From Asterionellopsis glacialis (lineage: Eukaryota; Bacillariophyta; Plagiogrammaphyceae; Rhaphoneidales; Asterionellopsidaceae): DNA of 12,676 nt. Under the pieces are notes generated by a model that saw only the letters and a list, made by a program, of their open reading frames with translations, was not told where the DNA came from and searched no databases. The position numbers were made by a program, and so were the translations under genes. Within the stretch, counting starts at the first letter, position 1. Each line of letters starts with the position of its first letter. This document shows, piece after piece, positions 7,855-12,676 of the stretch. The stretch spans positions 1-12,676 of the forward strand of contig WKLE02000849.1 in NCBI GenBank assembly GCA_014885115.2. Direction: 5' to 3'.

Positions 7855-9045
7855 ATGTCAGTTCATTCATGGTTTAGTCATGAACTTTGTATGCAATTGG
7901 CAAGGAATGATCCTCGTATAGCCGATCTCAAGTTGTCGTTCACTACATTTTTGAGTGATGAACATCTCAATTTTTTGGTGGAGGCACTTGTCAATAACAC
8001 CAACGTTAAAAAACTGCTTTTGCAGAATAGTCATTTAGGACCTCGAGGTGTCGAAATCGTATCCAAACTTTTACGTCATAACAGTACAGTGCGAGCTGTC
8101 AATTTGGGACGGACCGAAATATATGATCAAGGCGCGGTAACATTGGCATCTAGTTTACCATTGATTCGGGGATTACGTGTATTGGTATTGGATCGGTGTT
8201 GTATTAGTGATGTAGGTGTAAATGCTATTGCACATGGGTTAGAAAAGAATAATACCGTGGAAAGGATTAATTTACGTGAAAATCGAATCGGGAATGGTGG
8301 TGCTAAGGCCATTGGAAAAGCATTGAAAATTAACAAGCACATCCAACATTTAAGTTTAGCCAACAATCGGATTATGGATTCGGGTATACAATACATTTGT
8401 TCAGGATTAGAAGGTAATAAATCTGTAAAGCACATTGATATAAGTGGAAACGATTTCCACGATCAAGGTGTCATTGCCATTGGCAAAATGTTAAAGGTGA
8501 ATCGTTGTCTCAAAGAGTTGTACATGTATTATACCTATTTTGGTGAAAAGGGACGCCAAGCATTGATTGATGGGATGAAATACAACTATTGTATTGAACA
8601 ATGTAAATTATTGCCTGGTATTCAAAAGACACTAGATTATTATGTTGATCTAAATGCCATGGGACATCGTCATATCTTACGAGGGTGGGGGCGAGATCAT
8701 CCATCATCAACAACAACATCTATAACTCCAATACCGGATGCTCTCTTTGCAAATATACTTGCAAAGTTTTCTCAACCAAGTGCATTGGAAGGAAAATTTG
8801 ATCGCATGAAAAAGGATATTCAATCAGCTGGAATATTGTACCATTACATCCGAGAAAATCCTCATTTATTTCAAATAAATTCCAACAAAACAACTACTAC
8901 CAGTACCGGGAAGAAACGGAACAATGATGTTTACCAGACTAAGAAAAGAAATCGAGACGGAGAGGGAGAAGAACAAGTTCGACGTATTACATACAATATT
9001 CAAGAAACGACAAAAAGGCTACGGTCGAATTCAAGATCGCAGTGA
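7855..9045 (+). CDS. Leucine-rich-repeat protein, RNase-inhibitor type
   Basis: The product has 396 residues with no signal peptide or membrane segment. Eight tandem repeats start at residues 22, 51, 79, 107, 135, 163, 191 and 219. All are exactly 28 residues long except the first (29). The fifth, with INLRENRIGNGGAKAIGKAL, fits the LxxLxLxxNxIxxxGAxxLAxAL pattern of the RNase-inhibitor-like LRR class, which forms curved binding surfaces for other proteins. A degenerate ninth unit begins at 247. The segment NAMGHRHILRGWG (267-279) resembles the capping region seen after such repeats in diatom LRR proteins (from memory). The tail from 341 is low-complexity and basic (KKRNNDVYQTKKRNR, 353-367) and could be a bipartite nuclear localisation signal. 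The ATG at 7855 is the first in frame, and no intron is needed. The binding partner and role are unknown. Confidence 0.88.
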   Translation: MSVHSWFSHELCMQLARNDPRIADLKLSFTTFLSDEHLNFLVEALVNNTNVKKLLLQNSHLGPRGVEIVSKLLRHNSTVRAVNLGRTEIYDQGAVTLASSLPLIRGLRVLVLDRCCISDVGVNAIAHGLEKNNTVERINLRENRIGNGGAKAIGKALKINKHIQHLSLANNRIMDSGIQYICSGLEGNKSVKHIDISGNDFHDQGVIAIGKMLKVNRCLKELYMYYTYFGEKGRQALIDGMKYNYCIEQCKLLPGIQKTLDYYVDLNAMGHRHILRGWGRDHPSSTTTSITPIPDALFANILAKFSQPSALEGKFDRMKKDIQSAGILYHYIRENPHLFQINSNKTTTTSTGKKRNNDVYQTKKRNRDGEGEEQVRRITYNIQETTKRLRSNSRSQ

Positions 9046-9465
9046 TAACCTATCTGCTGACTGACGAAAAGGAAGTTTCACGGAAGTGGCAAGAAATACC
9101 GGACAAAACGACATCATTGGATCAGCACGTTTATATCTTACTATAGATAGATGCTGTCATATTGACCATGAAGTAAATAGCTTAATATTCCAAAACTGTT
9201 ATAATATTTATTACTCTAATCAGAAAGCTATCAATACTTACTTTAAAAAAACAAGATCCGTTCATCAAGTCGATTTCAATTTGTAATTTCTTCTCGCTCC
9301 TCAAGGGTGGAGAATGAAGAGTGTATCATCGATATACCAGTAAGGAGTGCAAAAAGTGAAAAGGTTGTACATATCAACGGTGTCTCTCTATTGAATGATT
9401 TGAGACTTGACAACCGTACAAGTAGCTTCTGGGGTGCAACCGGCTTGTTGAGGAGTGCGGTGAAT
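9046..9465. other. Intergenic region, no gene seen
   Basis: This stretch between the LRR gene and the prenyltransferase remnant has only short open frames without protein-like character. It includes the 3' flank of the LRR gene. No AATAAA was seen on the + strand. Confidence 0.5.
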
Positions 9466-10220
9466 TTAGTGTAGTATCACTCGCATTGTAGACTGCATTG
9501 ATGCGGTGAACATCTTGAATGCTCTGAGGGTGGCGTTACAAAAGATGAGAATGGACCAGAGCAAAAACACACTTTGTACTGGGGTCCTGCTGCTGAAATG
9601 GAAGCCAACGAAACCCAATGCGGAAAAGGCAGAGAGGTTCACGGAAGCAAGGAAAGGTACGTTGGGTAAGGCCATCCATTTGTCCGTTTTGATGCTAAAA
9701 GCTGTCTTTACCAAAGTGAGAGCCAGTGGGGTTGCGAGACTCTGGAGACAAGCTACCTTGTAGGGGATGATGCCCTAGTCATAGATAAGCCACCTAGGGA
9801 AAGAAAGAAGCCCTAGAAACCATGGAGTTGCCACCCAGAGCAAGATGGTTGACAGTACTGTACCAGCTGCAAAGATCTTACGTGTAAGTTTAGAGCCAAT
9901 CCGAGCGCAGACATTGACCTTGTTTACTTTCAAATCAGCCTTGATGTCAGGAAGATTCATCATGAGCTGTCGAAAGAAAAGAACAATGGAGTTATGGCCA
10001 CAGTAAAGGTTGTAAGCGCTGGTCCCTTCAGAGCATCACCAGCTAGGAATAACCCAAAGGAGGATATTATAAGTGCAAGCACCGGTCCAACAATACCGTC
10101 GCCAATGCCTAGACCACCATTGAGGCGAAATGGTGGAGCTGAGTACTGTCATCCCAAGATACAGGGAAGCAACCCAATACCCACTGCAGTTGGATTAGAC
10201 AATTTGGCATTTTCAATGCT
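9466..10220 (-). pseudogene. Decayed UbiA-family prenyltransferase (MenA-like), N-terminus missing
   Basis: UbiA-family enzymes are multi-pass membrane proteins that join a polyprenyl chain to an aromatic ring, as in quinone, tocopherol or chlorophyll synthesis. Read on the minus strand, the remnant shows YSAPPFRL (just after 10149), hydrophobic stretches, and then NLPDIKADLKVNK. The last matches the second Asp-rich motif (DxxxD) and is followed, as in the family, by a stretch ending ARIG. Spacing between YSAPPF and NLPDI is about 64 residues, normal for the family. The C-terminal membrane segments run to the stop at 9466. Lesions seen: TGA at 10149-10151, a one-base-type frameshift between about 9964 and 9985, and TAG at 9775-9777. 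The frame is the same on both sides of the TAG. The first Asp-rich motif and the whole N-terminal part were not found upstream. Introns could hide one lesion but hardly all of them. The exact subfamily is uncertain. Confidence 0.6.
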
Positions 10221-11132
10221 TTATTATGTCGTTCTCTGATGTTCTACGAATGTTCGGATGCTTCGTTTGCGTAATTATAACATGTGGGAGGAGGTTGCGT
10301 GCGGTGGTCCGGTCAAAAACGGGGATGCGATATTTCAGGTTTGGCGAATTTTTTGTATCCTTTTTCGCGGGACGGGCTCCCATCGGTCTTCTGCAATGAC
10401 GATTATACACTCCTTTTCATAGGTTTTTTTTGGTTTGCTTGTTCCATTTCATTACACTGATGATTGCTGTATGGTATTTTGCTGCTATTAATGGGATTTA
10501 TTGTGCTACATGTCTCCATCGTAGCAAGACTCTAAAACATACTTACTTTCAGGAGAAACAACACGTATATTGAAGTATTGATGCTGAGGAGTGCTAGAAG
10601 ATCCAACACGTGGTGTTTAGTCTTACTGAGAAGTGAAATCATCAATATCATGACAACAAATCATCCAAACATTTGTTTAAATGAATGATTGCTGCAAGAA
10701 ATAACTAGGCTATGTAAAATGTTGTTTACAAAACCGATTGATTGTTAAGCTTGAAAGATTCTATTTTGCATTCTTGTAGTGCATGCATTGTCTAGAAACT
10801 GTGCAGTTTGACAATTCTTCTTGTATCTCGTCACTTTTTTGCAATTTATCAAGTTGATTACTATATACTATGCGCCCAAAATGTTTCTTAGATGTTGAGT
10901 GCCACCAGGAGAGTGTTGTTAAGATTAATTACCATTTTTTTAAATTCTTGTGGTTTACTTTTTCCATGTAATTTCTTGACAGTTTCTCCTCCTTTTTCGT
11001 CTTCGAGGTGCAATTATTCTTCATTATTAACCCCATCTTTTCATCCTTGAGTCGTTTTTAATACCAAATCTTTTTCAATCTTCAAATACTGTAATGGTCT
11101 TGGAAGTTATCCTCAAAGTTACACACGGGTAA
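10221..11132. other. Intergenic region, no gene seen
   Basis: These 912 bases are mostly AT-rich. A locally GC-richer patch at about 10285-10400 has short open frames on both strands but no recognisable motif. It would be where the missing prenyltransferase N-terminus belongs, and nothing of it is seen. No tRNA or repeat array was found. Confidence 0.45.
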
Positions 11133-11499
11133 GACACGATAGTTTCGTACACAACTAAAGACCAACTATGCGGTTTCGAGAGATTCTTGACCAACTGTCA
11201 TTGCCCCCTGTTCCCAGGGGAGACTGTGAATTTGCCAGATTGCGACGAGCACACTGTTCATTGGGAGGGGGGAAGATGGGACAACTTTTACTCGCAGACG
11301 ACTGTCGGTTTCTGACCGTCGTCGATAGGTCGGGTTTTGACACCAGTAAAGTATGTGTGTGGCATTTGGTGTATGAAAGCTTTTTCAAATGTTGGATCCT
11401 TCGTCCCTCCAAGATGTTCAGTACGACTCCGGGTTTTCCAATTGTGCTCAGGAAGCCCTTGTGGAAGCATTGGTTGTGATTTATGACCAGAACACCTGA
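11133..11499 (+). pseudogene. Frame-broken coding remnant, Cys-rich, unknown family
   Basis: A GC-richer island in AT-rich DNA has protein-like stretches that switch frame twice. Frame one is open from 11133 to TGA at 11313-11315 and includes GETVNLPDCDEHTVHWEGGR, with spaced Cys and Trp. Frame two carries on with CVWHLVYESFFKCW and RPSKMFSTTPGFPIV to about 11440. Frame three then reads SNCAQEALVEALVVIYDQ to TGA at 11497-11499. A single ancestral protein running left to right with two frameshifts explains this better than three unrelated frames. There is no convincing start codon. I do not recognise the family. Introns or chance composition are alternatives. Confidence 0.35.
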
Positions 11500-12676
11500 T
11501 TGGTTTATTATACGGTTGTTATCTTCGCGAACCTGACATGCAGGTACCCGGTACTATGATTTCTACGGCAAAATCTGTGATCTCAAATAGCCAAATTTTA
11601 AATGTCTGTGCCTTAAATTTTTTCGAATGACTTTATTTAGTCTTGTGTGTAATCCTCTCTTGAAAGCACATCCATGAGGTTTTTCTCGGTATTTATTTTA
11701 ATTTTTTTAAACATGTATTTAAAAATACTAACTAGTAAGATAGTACCTCGTATGTAAATATACAGTACTGTGATTTCGGAATAATGTAGCTAATAGAAGT
11801 TAGGTTCAACTCCGATTATCACGCACATACAGACAACAACAACTAATGAAAATTACCTACTTGTAACGATAACTTGTTCGTCGCGATTTACGATTGTAAT
11901 GATAGTAGTAACAGTAGTTTTCGAAAGAGTACAGCTGGAAAGACCGGCATTCTTAAGTATTTAAAAAGATTAACGATTTTTTGAGTACCGCGAAAGGGCT
12001 GTTCTTCGTCAATCTTGCAAAAAATTTGAAATGAAAGCGAACCTTAAGACAGATGTTGAATAAAATTAATCATATAATGTTATATTCAGGATTCATTTAG
12101 TCCTCAATTTAAACAAACTGTAGAAAAGACTTTTAACAAAGGATTTTAAAGTTTGCACCTTAATTAACATGTTCAATGTTTGTGAATATAAATTTCCTCT
12201 AATATTTTCTTTTCTCTGAATGATACTCCGGCGAATAACGATAAGTTGCAGTTAAATTTTATTCTTGGTTGAACCTGCACTGCTGCTACTTTCATAGTCG
12301 ACCCTTCCCCGTGTTCGACGAATTCTTAAAATTAGAATAGTATCGAACAATCTTTACCCGGTACAGGTATCATTACTACTACCTGATACATTATTAAACT
12401 TTGACTTAAATGAATAGTATTGCCTACATTGTGACCCCAACAAAAGTCTTTTTCAATTTTTGTTGAGCGGTCATTTCCATTTTGAAATTTTATGACATTG
12501 TTTTCATAGTACCAGTCTACGTAACTGTTCCTTGGTATCAGTACCAGGTATGTGGCGCACCTGTGTACGATCGGTGGATGGAGGCCCGAATACTGTATTC
12601 TCCTTCTTGTAAAAATCATTATTTCCTTGTTTCAAGCAAGTACTCTTGCAATTTTACCTTGAGGGCGCATTATTAT
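11500..12676. other. AT-rich gene-free stretch to the right edge
   Basis: No open frame with protein-like character was seen in these 1.18 kb. The longest, on the minus strand at 12332-12619, begins at a poor context and shows no motif. Short inverted pairs such as GTATCA/TGATAC near 12367-12389 are within chance expectation. The stretch may hold the flank of a gene beyond the window. Confidence 0.5.

Noticed and set aside
9960..9985. Pyrimidine tract plus ACAG as a splice acceptor explaining the prenyltransferase frameshift
   Set aside because: The distance between the conserved motifs already matches the family without an intron, and removing sequence here would delete part of a membrane segment. 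The other two stops would remain.
11803..11813. GGTTCAACTCC, a match to a tRNA T-loop (B box)
   Set aside because: The flanking bases do not form a five-pair T stem, and no matching acceptor, D or anticodon arms were found upstream.
1..12676. CRISPR array, rRNA, riboswitch or bacterial operon
   Set aside because: No regularly spaced repeats, no rRNA-like conserved stretches and no clustered same-strand genes with Shine-Dalgarno sites were seen. The window is eukaryotic in organisation.

Overview
The window looks like nuclear DNA of a diatom or a close photosynthetic stramenopile. This is inferred from three things. An aconitase of the bacterial AcnB type carries a mitochondrial-type leader. 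A beta-hydroxyacid dehydrogenase carries a signal peptide followed at once by a Phe-initiated, Ser-rich stretch, as in proteins entering a complex (secondary) plastid. Intergenic DNA is AT-rich, there are no bacterial ribosome binding sites or operon packing, and an RNase-inhibitor-type LRR protein is present. The species cannot be named from the sequence.

Layout, left to right. Positions 2-883 (+) hold the C-terminal 293 residues of a membrane-anchored, methyltransferase-like protein whose start lies outside the window. Positions 988-1617 hold a non-autonomous DNA-transposon-like element: 26-bp perfect terminal inverted repeats (TATA included) with a second, 51-bp-arm hairpin inside. After about 0.8 kb of CT/GA-rich 5' flank comes acnB (2432-5293, +), an intronless, complete mitochondrial aconitase. 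It converges on a 3-hydroxyisobutyrate-dehydrogenase-family gene (5670-6797, -) with a plastid-type presequence. A candidate small two-exon gene (7337-7702, -) lies head-to-head with an LRR protein gene (7855-9045, +), 152 bp apart.

The right quarter (9046-12676) is gene-poor. It holds a decayed, N-terminally truncated UbiA-family prenyltransferase pseudogene (9466-10220, -) and a frame-broken, coding-like remnant (11133-11499, +). The rest is AT-rich sequence in which no gene, tRNA or array was found.

The genes do not form one pathway. AcnB serves the mitochondrial TCA cycle, and the dehydrogenase family acts in valine or small hydroxyacid metabolism. The neighbours look like ordinary, independently transcribed eukaryotic genes. 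The least ordinary items are the nested inverted-repeat element, the predicted plastid routing of the dehydrogenase, the unlisted spliced ORF, and the two gene remnants on the right.
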